Below are positions 18,771 to 29,214 of a stretch of DNA of 64,000 nt, in pieces; within the stretch, counting starts at the first letter, position 1, and each line of letters opens with the position of its first letter. This DNA comes from Pyropia haitanensis (Eukaryota; Rhodophyta; Bangiophyceae; Bangiales; Bangiaceae), in the NCBI GenBank assembly GCA_008729055.1, contig SDUX01000007.1, positions 2,280,064-2,344,063 of the forward strand, given 5' to 3'. A program made the position numbers and the translations under genes. The notes under the pieces are model-generated. The model was not told the DNA's origin. It saw nothing but the letters and a program-made list of their open reading frames with translations, and searched no databases.

Positions 18771-18963
18771 GGTGCCGCACAAGTCGGCGCAGCCACAGCC
18801 GAAGAACGGAAGGGGCAAACGTCAGGTCCGACGTCGGCCCAGTAAATCCCGTCAGTAGCAGGGCGGTGCCCAGACGCCGTGAAGCGTCCGATCTGACAGG
18901 GGAGAAAAGTGACAGGTCGACGCAACCACCGTGGCAAAAGCCCAGTAGCTGTGTATTCGCGAA

Positions 18964-19146
18964 TGTGAAAGCTCCGGGTCGATTCCGTGGTCTTGTGCAC
19001 GGGGTCGATAAAGCCGTTCCCCGTGTCTGCGTGCGTGAAGCGCCGTCGAGCGATGCGTTCCACAGAAGCAAGCAGAAGTTCATTCAGAAATGACAAAGAC
19101 AAGACGACGAAGCAGGAGCGGGCCGACCGCCTGCGGCGGAGTGCCA
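18964..19146 (-). repeat. Copia 5' LTR
   Basis: 183 bp, identical to the copy at 13706-13888. It is followed in the sense direction by TTCGCGAATACACAGC and a leader of about 190 nt before the gag ATG. I cannot assign the primer-binding site to a tRNA. Confidence 0.92.
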
Positions 19147-19725
19147 GGCCGCTCTAAGAACCCCTCTCCCCTCTCACGCGTGCCCGGTCGGTGGCGCGCC
19201 GGTGTCTCGCTAGCGACATGCAAAGCGGGTGCCGGGGGGCCCGACACTGTCGCGAGTGGGGGCCACCCGCTGAGTGCCACGGGGCGCCCGGGTACCGGGC
19301 GTCTCCGCGTCGCTCCGTCAGCCGGGGAGGATCCATAACCCCCAGTGGCCGACCACGCCAGCAGATACCCCTATGCCTTGGCACAGGTGTCACCCATATC
19401 TCCAAGGCACGGTCACCGCTGGGAATGTGACCGCCCATCGTCGCCGCCGCAAGTTTCACAGGAGAGGCAATCGGTCGTGGTCTGGGTGGAGCATGGTGTG
19501 GGGGGGGGGGGGGGGGCGGGGGTAGGACCAGCGTTGACCTGGCGTGCGAGGGTCGGGGGGGGGGGGGCGGGGGGGCAAGCGGTCATGGTCTGGGTATGAA
19601 GCATGGTGTGGGGGGGGGGGGGGGGGGGGGGGGTACCTGTGACTGCCGCCTGTCCACCGGAGTGGTGGTGAGGTGGTGGGCCCGTTCCTGTGATGCGCAG
19701 GTGCTGCAGCAACGGGGGGGGGGGC
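19147..19725. repeat. G-tract region with an imperfect duplication
   Basis: Poly-G runs of about 10-25 nt occur at 19499-19516, 19556-19575, 19609-19633 and 19714-19725. The text GGTCNTGGTCTGGGT followed by GAAGCATGGTGTG or GAGCATGGTGTG appears twice, near 19467 and 19579, each copy ending in a G run. This could form G-quadruplexes and is also prone to assembly length errors. No gene seen. Confidence 0.6.
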
Positions 19726-21708
19726 ATCGTCACTAGTTCCCGAAATCGCTACGCAGGCCTACGCAAACCCGAAATGCGATAATTCCGGCGAGGCCCAAAC
19801 CGGGCCGGACGGGACCGTTCTGGGGGATGTGCGTGTTAGTTGTGTAGCGTGTAGGGTGTGTAGGGGTGCGTATCACATGCGTTTTCCCCGCCTCACTCTC
19901 GCGAGAATGAGGCAAAGCCGCCGACCGTGTCGAGCAGCCACCCAATCAGGTGCTGGGAGTTGACATGGTGTCTGCTAATCACAGAGCGTTCCGGAGGCTG
20001 ACAGCGACCGCCGTGGCCCCCACAGCGGGACGTCCTGGGGGTGCTCTAGCAGCCACGTGGGACACATGGACGCCACGTGGAGCAGCACCGCATCATGCTC
20101 GCTTTATTGTTGCCTACGCCAGACGACCGATCGCCCGCACCGGCGCTGGCCGCGCCCAGCCGCCGCCTATTCCCCCCCACCGAAGCGGTGCTCTTCCCGC
20201 TGGTGATGGGGAGGGAGGAGCAGAGCGGCACATCGCTCTTGCTCTCCCGCAGCTTCCCCGCCCTCCACCCAAAAACGCACAGCGCAACCTCCACCCTCCG
20301 CTCACCCTATCCCACCCGCACGCAAGGTTACGCAATGGATGCTGCCCACGAATATCAACCAACAACACCTCCCCTCATGGACGCCCTCCCTCGTCCCACA
20401 CCCTCCCTCCTCAACACCTCCCTCACGTGCTGCCCCCCCCCCGCCCTTGACTCTTGCTGCCGACGCCAACTCCGCAACTGTGCTCTCCCGTCAGCAAACT
20501 TGTCCATGACTTCTCTGGAAACAGATCCATGCATAAATACAACAAAAGCAAAGCAAGAAGCAAAAAAAGCGGGTGACAAGCGAAGTCAGACACCTCGACG
20601 CTACAGATCGGGTGACACCACCAATACCCATGCGAGGACGCGCACAGAAACAACAAGAACAAAACTCCTCCCGCTGCTGAGCACCGCAACGAGCCCCGTA
20701 GCAGCTGCTGGGCTCGTGGCAAGCAAATGGCATGGGCCTCGATCAGGCAGAAGCGGATCCAAGCACATACATGAACACCACAAGATCATGGGACGATCTG
20801 CCCTGCAGGATGGGAGGAGGGCACCTCGCGGAGAGAGAGGGCGAAGGGCGTGCGCGCTTGAGTGTTTCGGTCGGCGTCGTGTAGCAATGCACGTTGGCTT
20901 GGGATGGCGAGCGGCCGTCGGAATCAAGTCGACCGCGCAGCCCACGGGAGAAGCCTTGGGGCGGGCTCGCGTCACGATTCTCAGCAGTTGACGTCGACGC
21001 TTCGAGAAGGACGACTTTGGAGACCAAGTCTGATCACGAACGAGTCAACTAGACTCGGTCAATCAATTGTTCAAGAAAGGGACCTTTTCATTGGTGGAAG
21101 AGCTGCCGGTGGGCCTCCTTGGCAGTGCAGTGTGGACGACTCATTCCCCAGAACTCCGAGTACTTTGAGACATGTCGAAATTATGTTGAGGAACCCACTG
21201 GCGAGGCGCGAGGTTACGCCGTGATCGTTGAAGTGCCGGCGCTCTGGGTGTCTCCCAATAGAAACAGTGCCACGTGGCAAGCCGTCCTCGACCTGTATTG
21301 CCACCGATGCACGGGTGGCCCCCGCACAGGCTCTCGATGGCTTGGTGTGGCACTGAAGACCCCTGCTTTGCTGTAAGTCGCTGGGTAGCCTGATCGGAAA
21401 CGGGGTGTTCTGTGACCGCCGCTCGCGATTGGCTTCCGGTTGAGGGTGGGGAGCGCCCATTGAAGACGGTTGACTTCCGGTCAAGAGCGAGCCAATCGGA
21501 GCTCGTCATTTCGTGGACGCGTCGACCGCCGAGCCTCGACGGCACGGGCCCCACCCGAATTGAGTCCCGCCGGAGAGCATCGCATTTTGGTTCACCCGAG
21601 TTTGCGTACCCCTACACACCACCCGCCAGGAAACATGATTCCTGGGGGGGTGCGTACGTGCGTAGCCTGTGTAGCCCTTGCGTAGCGATTTCGGGAACTA
21701 GTGACGAT
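19726..21708. mobile_element. Non-autonomous TIR element with CACTA-like ends
   Basis: A perfect 30-bp inverted repeat bounds a 1,983-bp segment: 19726-19755 and 21679-21708. Inside the first 5 bp it reads CACTAGTTCCCGAAATCGCT, so the ends resemble the CACTA class. Both subterminal regions carry short GCGTAG/TGTGTAG-type repeats and a shared TACCCCTACACACC-like segment (near 19850 and 21607), as expected of CACTA subterminal repeats. No transposase frame is present; internal frames such as 20077-20991 show no motif. No clear 3-bp duplication is visible because the pairing continues 5 bp beyond CACTA (ATCGT/ACGAT). Confidence 0.65.
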
Positions 21709-22439
21709 TGTCCGTTCTCTGAACACCCGTCCGTTTTTTTTTTCTCTCTGCCGTGCCGGAGCCGCTGCACGGCAGTGGGACCACCCCCCGCTCTTGCTGG
21801 ACGCGGTGGCGTTGGGCACTCCACATCTGTATGCGGATCACCAGTACTGGTGGCGGGCAGGTCTCCAGTCAACAATGGAGTCAGAATATCCAAGTACTGA
21901 ATTTTAATGCATTTTCCTGCCCATCATGTCTTGATGTCTTTGACTGCCCGACTGATGTGGCGCCCAGTTTGTGGCGGTACAAACTCGCCGCCACAAACTC
22001 GGCACGTGTCTTAGACCGGGAGTCAGTCCCCCAGCCGCGGCGTATCGCCACAGGCTGGTGTTCCATGCTCAAGGGTCGCTCGCGAAGTTCCCAACCTATG
22101 ATTGATCGAGATAGGTCAGCAATTCAGAGGCAGAGCCACTCATGGCGTGAGTTGGGTCGGCCGGGCTGCCCAGAGCACCAATGAAGGCGCGTGCTAGTAG
22201 GTCTGGCGGTTGGTCTCAAAGAACCCTTCCATCATTGCTCGTCTAGTTCTTGTCAGCTTGGTGCCTAAGTAGGGACTGCAGTACAACTACAATTTCTGAA
22301 AGGCAACTTGTTCTCTCCTCACAATGAAGTTGTTCCTGTGCCCCCCGTCCCGCGCCCCAGACACCGCCCCGCCCTGTCACCAGCGCCGCCCCTACGGCGG
22401 GGGCCTCGCGGTCGGACCGTCCCCGGCCGCGCTCCGCTC
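21709..22439. other. Intergenic DNA, no gene seen
   Basis: Only short overlapping frames without motifs occur. A T9 tract lies near 21734. Nothing else stands out. Confidence 0.35.
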
Positions 22440-23720
22440 GGCGGGTAGGGTCTCCTCCCCCCCCCCCTCAGCCATGGCGGTCAGCGGCGGCGACAGCGAC
22501 CATCGGCACGAGGCCGCCGTCCCCACCACGAGTGGGGCAGCGCGTCATCGCCTCTCGACGGGCAACGGGGACCGCCGCCGCGCCGCCCCCCCCTCCGACT
22601 TCCCCACGCCCGCCCGCTGTGCACCAGCTGGGGCGTCGGCCGTGGGGGCACTGCAGCGCTTACTCAGGCGCCCTCGCCCCCGCCCCCGCCGCCGCCCCCG
22701 CCCCCGCCGTCGCCACCGCCAACGCTGCCGCCCGCCCAGAGGTCGCCGCCATTGCCGCCTGCGCGCCCCCGGCCGCTTTTACCGCCCCTTTTGGCCTCCC
22801 CCATTCCCCTCCCCACTTGGCAGCCGCCCCCGCCCCCTTCGGCCGCCCCCCGTCCTGCCCGGCCGCTACTCGCCGCTCCGCCCGGCCGCCCCCCCCCTGG
22901 CCGGCGCACCCGAGCCGCCCCCCCGGCCGGCCGGCTCCCCCACCTACCCGGCTGCCCCCCCCCCTGGCCGCCGCACCCCAGCTGTCCCCCCCGGCCCGGC
23001 CCCCCCCCCCGCCCGCCCCTCCCCCGCCCCCGCCCGGGCGCCTTCCATTGCCCCGCCTGGCCGCCCCCCCCCTTGCCCGCCCCCGCTCCCCGCACCTGCC
23101 CAGAAAGAGCAGCAAAGAGCCCCCCCCCTGCCCCCCCCACCGCCTCTTGCCCCTGGCAGCCCGCCACGTGGCGCCCCCCGCTTCCCAGCGGCAGCCGGCT
23201 GCGCACCGCCCCTCCCCTGCCATTCTGGCCGCCGGGCGCGCCTTCCCCGCCACCCCCCCCTAGCAGGTGGGCGCTCTTCTTCCGCTCCCGCCGCTCCTCC
23301 TCTCCCGCCGTCCTCTGACCCTTTTCCTCCCCAATCTTGAAAGGCGGTCGCGTCTCTGCCGCCACTCCCCCCCTGCCACCTGTACGCCCCCTCCGCGCCC
23401 CACCCGTGCTGGCCGCCGCCCACACGCCGTCATACCTCCCGCCGGCCCTCACCTAAACACATCAGGCCGCGCCCCTCCCCACCCCCCCCCCCCTGGCCGC
23501 TTGCTGCTTTCCCGCCCGCCGCTTTCCCCGTGCCAGCCAGGAGCGTTGCCCCCGTCCCCCTCGCCCCGTCAGCCAGCCGCCGCCCCCCAGCGGGGGAGGC
23601 GGGTGCTCCCGCCTCCTCCCCCGCGCCTCGCCCTCCGTCCTGCCCCCCCCCCCATCCTCCACTCGCCCCGTTGGAAGTGGACGCCGTTGGGACTGGGGAG
23701 TAGTGATGGCACTCTTACCG
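22440..23720. repeat. C-rich low-complexity tract
   Basis: The plus strand is dominated by runs of C broken by G and short CCGCC units, with few A or T. All frames are open for long stretches and give Pro/Arg or Gly/Ala-rich sequence, which is what the composition predicts. No gene is called. The minus strand has many G-runs able to form quadruplexes. Confidence 0.6.
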
Positions 23721-23847
23721 ACTTGTTGGAAATTTCCGGCAATTTCCCGTTGCATCCCACAGCCCCTGTTTTCCCCTAGTTTGGGCAATTTCCTGATGCC
23801 ACAGCCAGCTTGTTGATCGCCTCCATGTTGGCATTGGCGGCGCGCTC

Positions 23848-25198
23848 CTAATTAAAGGCCTCGGTCCGCAACTTCTTGGCCGCCTTGGCATCTATGGGGC
23901 GCGCCTGCAACGCCACAGTCTGGATACGCGCCGACCTGGCCGCCGTGCTGCCGTCGGTCGTCGCCCCCGCGTCGTCCCCCTCAGTGCAGTCGCCGTCGCC
24001 GCCCTCGTCGTCGCGCGCCGTCCGCTTCCCTCGTCCAGTCGTGATCTTCTTTGCGCGCAGCGCTCCGTCGGCGGCCGCCCCTTCAAACTTGTCGCTCAGC
24101 TTCAAGATGCTCCACGTCACCACCCAGTCATATATCGCCTGCTTGGGCTACCGCTTGTGCTTCTTCCCCTTCCGCATGTCCTCCTTTCGGTCCTCCCTGA
24201 TGGCCTCATACACGTTCATGCCGCAGTACATGGCCACCGCCGCACTCACAAGGTCCGCCTCGGTCACGTTGCCCGTTAGGTCCATGGTCTACGCCAAACG
24301 GTATTTCATGACAAACTTCAGCGTCTCTTTGGCCACCAGCCTCCAGTGGCGCATCACAACTGGGTCGTCCCGCTTCAGGCGCCGGTGCAGCTGCGTTACA
24401 GAGTCCTTTTCCATCCCCAACAGGATCTTGCGCCACTCACCCGCCACGCGCTTGCCAAAGTCCCCCCCCCTCTGGTTCTCCCCCAGTATGGGGTCCTGCG
24501 ACATCTTCATCCATGCATGGCACAGCGCCTTGTTCTCAGCGTCCACCCACCCCAGCTCCGACCTCATCTCCCTCTGGGACAGTCGGTAGCTCACTGCTGC
24601 AACCGCCCCCCCCCCGGTACGCCAGGTAACGCCGGTCTTCCGCGTTTTGCGGTGGCGAGGGGGGGACAGGTGGCCCCCGGTAGTCGTCGCGGTGGCGGGA
24701 CGGCGGTGGAGGCGGCAGCCCCCGCTTGTCGTTGCGGTGGCAAAAATGCGGCATGGGAGGCGGCGGCTGCCCTCGGTAGTCGTGCCGGTGGCGCTGGGGC
24801 GGCGGGGGGGGGGGTAACACGCGGTAATAGTCGCGGCGGCACGGGGGCGATGACGGCATGGGCGGCTGCGGGGGCGATGACGGCATCGGCGGCCTCTCGT
24901 ACATGTCGCGGCGCCCGTCGTCGCGACTGTTGGCCCGCGACGGCGGCACCAGCGGTGGCGCCCTGCCCCCGTCTTGGTTGCGGGCCGGAGGAGGAGGGGG
25001 CGGCCCCGGCGTTGGCTCCTGCCCGGGCAAGTAGTCGGGCCGACACCCGTCTTTTGGGAATGCCGCCTGCTGCTGGTCGCGCGGCGTCTGCGGCGGCGGC
25101 GCCCGGTCGGGGCGCCACTGGTTCTCCGCGCGCCAGGGCGGGGACAAGGGCAGGGGCGGACGGACGTTGGCCTGGTGCACCAGCCCGGTCGCTGCCAA
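23848..25198 (-). pseudogene. SANT/Myb-like transposon-type DNA-binding protein, broken
   Basis: The minus strand encodes a Pro-rich N-terminus with RHRDDYRG-PPPPP repeats (25198 to about 24615). A domain follows with the pattern of Myb/SANT-like proteins linked to PIF/Harbinger-type elements: LGWVDAENKALCHAWMKMS, DPILGENQ, and RHWRLVAKETLKFVMKY. The same frame continues after TAG stops near 24289 and near 24152, giving LTGNVTEADLVSAAVAMY and KQAIYDWVVTWSILKL, then a basic/acidic tail ending at 23848. The two stops sit where Trp (TGG) would be plausible. The N-terminal and SANT parts are in different frames, changing at a 9-base G run (24606-24614). The gene is therefore broken by one frame shift and two nonsense codons. 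The homopolymer could be a sequence error; the stops look real. Confidence 0.65.
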
Positions 25199-26845
25199 GG
25201 TTGCCGCCGCGCAGGCCGCCGTCCGCGCCCGCGCCGCCTCCCGCTCCAGAAGTACGCCAGGCGGCGGGGGCGGCGCGGCGGACGCGCACAGACAGTACCA
25301 CGGGCAATGGCGCCTGCCGGGGGGCGAAAAGGGCGTGCGGTGCTTCCGCAGACGCTTCCTGTAGTGTTATGGGCCCTCGGTGGGGGGAGGCGGTGGGTCG
25401 CCGAGTACCTGGGGGCCGACTTTGTTGGTGCGGGCCGGCGGGGAGGCAGACCGACACCCCCTTGTGACCTCCCACGCGACACTGCGGGCCACCTCTCCAT
25501 CACTGTGCGCGGGCCCCCGTGTGCGGCGACATCCCCCTGCCGTCAATTGGGCCCCCCTGGTGGACGTGGCCTTGGGGATTGACTGGGGTGGACACGTGGC
25601 CTTGGGGATTGACTGGGGTGGACGCGTGGCACGGTGGCTCTCTGGGGTCGGGATGGGCTTTTCCCCTGTATTTGTGGGTTTCCTTGAGTATTTGTGCTTT
25701 CTTTGTTTTCTTGCATTTTTCCTTGATTTCTTGCATTTTCCGGGGCTTTTGGCTTTTCTCTCTTTTTTCCCAATGGGTTTTGGGTGGAGGGCGCTTGCGT
25801 TCGCGTGTGGAAGGTTGGGAGGTGCGCTGGCGTATGGCCCGGGGTCGCTGCGGTGCTGGCACCGGCTCTGGGGTGGCCTGGTGTGCCTCTGGGGGCGGGG
25901 TGTCAGGGTGCTCTGGGGGGCCCTTTGGGGGTTCTTTAGGGGTGCTTTGGGGGCCCACCCCCGACCCATCCAATAAACCAACGGTGCGTTTGGCTTGCTT
26001 TATCTTCTTGGGCTATAGGCCTTCTCCTTTGCCCCGACGAGGGCGGGCAAGAGTGAGGGGCACCCTGGGCCGTTCCTTCTGGTGGACCTCCTACACACGC
26101 AGGGCTGGTGGGCCGTCGCGATCGAGACGCCCCACGCTGGCCATAACGCTACACTTCCCGCTCATCGCGGCGGCTCACACAGTGGGCATGGGGGGACGTA
26201 AAATGGAAGAGGGCGCGTTGGCAGAGGTTTGTGCAGGGGGGCGTGGGTACAGAGCCACCAGACGTGGCGGGGTGGTAGCCGGCGGCGACCGTAGCGGTGG
26301 TGGGGGCGGGGTGGACGTCAGCGCGCGGGAGGAGGGCAGCACACCCCGGTCCCCCACGTCAGCACTGTGGGAAGGCCACCGGCCATGGCATTGTCCCGAA
26401 CGCTATTGCTGGCGCTGCAGGTCTCAAATCTGCCTCCTGATCTTCCTCCCCGCCTCTCCCTGCCCCAAATCAGTCCTCCCATTCCGATCCCCCCTCTCCT
26501 AGATTGCAATCAGGCAGCTCTCCCCCCCTACCTACGGACGGCTGAAAACAGCCGAGGAGAAAACGGCCCCTCTCGGCGAGTGTGCGTGCCCACAGGCGTT
26601 GTGGGTGCCACGCAACCCGGGGCCGCCGAGCCACGTCGGTCACTGTGCCAATCGGGTAACTATGCGGGCATGGCGGGACATGGCATTGCATACGGGACTG
26701 GGCCGGCTCTGACATACACTGAAAAACTGAGCGATCCGAGAGGCTTGTGGGGCCCGCCAATCAAATTATCTTTCGGCCGCTCAGGAAGATGCGTCATTCG
26801 TCAAACGCTAATTCGCGCTTCGGAGCGTCTCCCCACAGGGGTCAG
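25199..26845. other. Low-complexity flank, no supported gene
   Basis: This stretch holds the Ala/Gly/Arg-biased 5' side of the broken SANT gene. A 30-bp unit (CGTGGCCTTGGGGATTGACT...) repeats twice and begins a third time from 25565. T-rich DNA lies at 25660-25770. The frames at 25519-26502 (plus) and 25500-25973 (minus) mirror each other and have no motif. Confidence 0.35.
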
Positions 26846-26951
26846 CACGCTCGGGCGAGGCGCCGCCCCACCCCGGTCGACAAGCGCTCTGCAGCCCTCA
26901 CGCCTCCCCCCTCCTCCCACCTCTCGCACGCTCGGGCGAGGCGCCGCCGCA
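26846..26951. repeat. CACGCTCGGGCGAGGCG repeat, two copies left of the pogo element
   Basis: CACGCTCGGGCGAGGCGCCG occurs at 26846 and 26927, 81 bp apart. Related copies lie to the right of the pogo element at 29309 and 29476. Confidence 0.6.
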
Positions 26952-26956
26952 CCCTA

Positions 26957-26982
26957 GCTTGTCTGGCCCAATAAACGGCCAC
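26957..26982 (+). repeat. Pogo left TIR
   Basis: 26 bp beginning GCTTGTCTGGCCC directly after a TA. It pairs with 29187-29212 at 24 of 26 positions. Confidence 0.9.
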
Positions 26983-27155
26983 TGCCCCTAAACCGGCCAC
27001 TCCACGTGGCCCACGTGTATCCCCAAATTGACCCCTCTGACGACGATCTCTCCCACTCTGCCGCGGTTCGCGCTACACTGGTCGCCCATCAGTGCCTTCG
27101 TCCCCTCATCTTACCTCACATACTCCGCCCCCCGGACCCCCCGATTGACCCAATC

Positions 27156-28907
27156 ATGCCGCTTACCCGTGCTGAAGCCAGCAACGTTGCTAGATCTACC
27201 GATGGACCTGATGCGGCGACGCAGCCGGCCGCTTCTTCTCGTGGCGGGACCGCGCGTGCGTCTGTACCAGGGCCGTCTGCTCCCTGTGCGGACCCGGTGG
27301 TGCGCGCCTGCGAGCTGTTTTCTACTTTATCTGGTAAAAACCTTGTTTCCCAGCTGATGTCTCGTGTCGCTGGCCTATCGCGGAGGAGCGCCCGTACTAT
27401 TGTGATCAACGGAGGCACCCTCCGCACTCGCGGGCGCCCTCCGTTCTTCACTGCCGAGGAGGAGGACGCCATCGTGGATGCTATGGGTGTTTGGGCGGCG
27501 CAGGGTCTGCTGCTGACGGCAGACACCCTTCGACTGCTGCTGAAGGACTACATCAAGGGCATGGACGCCGCGCGCGTTGAGCAGGCCAAGTCATACTTTG
27601 GGCCGGACGCCAGCCCTGGCAGGCGCTGGTTTGACCTGTTTGTGCGGCGCCACCCAACCCTCAAGCCTGTCAAGCCCTCTTCCCTCGAGGCGTCGCGCTC
27701 TAAGGCGGCGTCGCCGGAGGCAGTCGCCAAAACCTTTGGTGTCCTCTCTTTCCTCGCCGAAAAGCTGCAAATCAACCATGCCCGTCAAGTCTACAATATG
27801 GATGAGTCCATGTTTGACGCCAAGGAGCTCCTGGAAGGCGCCGGTGGCGAAGTTTTTGTGCCTGGTGGTGTAGAGCGCTTGGACTTTGTACTTCCTCCTG
27901 TCAAGGACAATGGCGCTAAGGCCACCGTCGTGGCTTGCGTTTGCGCTGACGGGTCGGCGCTCCCGCCATTTGTGGTCGTGCCTGGGGCCCCTAACAGGGT
28001 CCCATTTATGTACACCACACGTGAAGATGGAACCAAGAAGTACGTCCCGCTGGCGGACCTTCTGGAGGACCCTGATGCGGAGGTGCGACGGCGAGAGCCC
28101 CCTGGGTTTGACCAGGAGCTCTGGGGGGAGTGGGCTCACTCCGTGGCGCGCCTCCTCGGCAAGGTGCGCCCAGAGGAGCCTAAGCTCCTTTTGCTCGATG
28201 GCTGCAAGGTCCACTATGACTTGGATGGGCTGCTGGCGCTCCGGGCTGCCAATGTGTACGCCCTGATGTACCCTTCACACCTCTCCCACATCTTGCAGCC
28301 CTGCGACGACCGCGTTTTCCTGGCTCTCAAGGCTAATGGACGCACTCACATGCGGGCTCTGCTGGCATCCATTCCTGCGGGGGCCGGTTTTGATGTCCGC
28401 TACTTTCTCCAGGCGATTGCGGCGAGCTGGACGGCAACAATGACTCCTCAACGCATCAAGTCCAGCTTTAAGAACTGTGGCATGTGGCCCATTGACGTCA
28501 ACAGGATTGACGTCAATCGGCTGCGGACCGGTAAGGGGACGGCGGCCGCCCATAGGGCCATCCACATGCCTACGCTGGTGGCCCGGCTGAAGCCAGAGGC
28601 CGTGCGCCAGCTGGAGGAGGTCACGTGGGCGTATGGCTCAATTTCGAACAGTGGGAAGGCGGTGCTGGCCAACTCCGAGGCTGTGACCAAGGCCATCAAT
28701 GAGAAGCTACAGGCAGATGCCGCTAAGGCGAAAGAAGCAGCAAGGAAGGCAGCCGACAAGCAGCAGCGTACGGAGAATCGCGCGCGAGAAGCTCTCATCA
28801 CGAGGGACCGGCGGGCCCGCGGCCCCATTAAAACGGTCCAAAAAAAACGCATGCTGGCTGGCGCGCAGCGCCAGCGCATGCGTATGGGCTTGGCAGAATT
28901 TCCGTAG
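27156..28907 (+). CDS. Pogo/Tigger-type transposase (DDE superfamily endonuclease)
   Basis: 583 residues from the first in-frame ATG; the open frame reaches back to 27006 only through a GTG. The N-terminal part carries helix-turn-helix segments of the CENP-B kind: TEEEDAIVD-like FFTAEEEDAIVDAM near residue 97 and GRRWFDLFVRRHP near 155. The catalytic core shows YNMDES (D about 216), LLLLDGCKVH (D about 348) and HILQPCDDRVF (D about 384), the DDD triad of pogo transposases with about 35 residues between the last two. A Lys/Arg/Ala-rich coiled tail follows the core. No stop or frame shift interrupts it and both TIRs are present, so this copy may be able to move. It would cut and paste its own element in the nucleus at TA sites. 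Confidence 0.92.
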   Translation: MPLTRAEASNVARSTDGPDAATQPAASSRGGTARASVPGPSAPCADPVVRACELFSTLSGKNLVSQLMSRVAGLSRRSARTIVINGGTLRTRGRPPFFTAEEEDAIVDAMGVWAAQGLLLTADTLRLLLKDYIKGMDAARVEQAKSYFGPDASPGRRWFDLFVRRHPTLKPVKPSSLEASRSKAASPEAVAKTFGVLSFLAEKLQINHARQVYNMDESMFDAKELLEGAGGEVFVPGGVERLDFVLPPVKDNGAKATVVACVCADGSALPPFVVVPGAPNRVPFMYTTREDGTKKYVPLADLLEDPDAEVRRREPPGFDQELWGEWAHSVARLLGKVRPEEPKLLLLDGCKVHYDLDGLLALRAANVYALMYPSHLSHILQPCDDRVFLALKANGRTHMRALLASIPAGAGFDVRYFLQAIAASWTATMTPQRIKSSFKNCGMWPIDVNRIDVNRLRTGKGTAAAHRAIHMPTLVARLKPEAVRQLEEVTWAYGSISNSGKAVLANSEAVTKAINEKLQADAAKAKEAARKAADKQQRTENRAREALITRDRRARGPIKTVQKKRMLAGAQRQRMRMGLAEFP

Positions 28908-29186
28908 GACAGGCGGGGGAGAGGGGGGGCGCTGAGCGAAGAGTAAATGTGGCCTTGTGTTCTCTGTTGACACCTGTCAACCTCGTGATGGGCCATGGAT
29001 GCCTATTGCAGAGCTGGCCGGTTTAGGGGCATTACACGTGGCGGCCCGATTTTGAGGGCGGCGCTACGAGGTACTCACTGACAGAAGAAGAAAAAAAACA
29101 GCACCATGAGAACGAGGTCACTCTCCTCTCTCCAACGGTGTCTTTTTTTTCTGACGGAGACAGAGAGAACGGCGTCGGCTGTCCAG

Positions 29187-29212
29187 GTGGCCGGTTATTG
29201 GGCCAGACAGGC
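29187..29212 (-). repeat. Pogo right TIR
   Basis: Inverted copy of the left TIR, ending GGGCCAGACAGGC directly before a TA. Confidence 0.9.
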
Positions 29213-29214
29213 TA

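Larger units (their letters stand above)
13706..19146 (-). mobile_element. Complete Ty1/copia LTR retrotransposon
   Basis: A 5,441-bp element lies on the minus strand between two 183-bp direct repeats that match base for base. Read in its own sense each LTR begins TGGCACTCC and ends CTTTCACA. Internally gag (CCHC) is followed by a pol in copia order: protease, integrase, reverse transcriptase, RNase H. Gag and pol are in different frames joined by a likely -1 slip. No 5-bp target duplication is visible: the flanks are GGAGA on the left and GGCCG on the right. Identical LTRs imply a recent insertion; the missing duplication may mean a flank has been altered. Confidence 0.93.
26957..29212 (+). 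mobile_element. Complete pogo-type DNA transposon (Tc1/mariner-pogo)
   Basis: The 2,256-bp element has 26-bp terminal inverted repeats with two mismatches: 26957-26982 begins GCTTGTCTGGCCCAATAAAC and 29187-29212 is its inverse. TA dinucleotides flank it at 26955-26956 and 29213-29214, the target duplication expected for this superfamily. The internal gene at 27156-28907 is an intact DDD transposase. Next to the left TIR a 17-bp motif TGCCCCTAAACCGGCCA (26983-26999) has an inverted partner at 29015-29031, 155 bp inside the right TIR, so the right end has extra sequence. Confidence 0.92.

Noticed and set aside
20077..20991. 304-residue ORF inside the CACTA-like element
   Set aside because: No transposase motif is visible and the sequence reads as unbiased noise; it was not counted as a transposase.
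22324..23779. ORFs of up to 338 residues rich in Pro and Arg, and Gly-rich mirrors
   Set aside because: The C-rich composition removes stop codons in every frame; no conserved pattern is seen.
25519..26502. Plus-strand ORF of 327 residues with Trp/Phe-rich hydrophobic stretches
   Set aside because: Hydrophobicity comes from a T-rich tract and a 30-bp duplication; no motif or signal fits a membrane protein.
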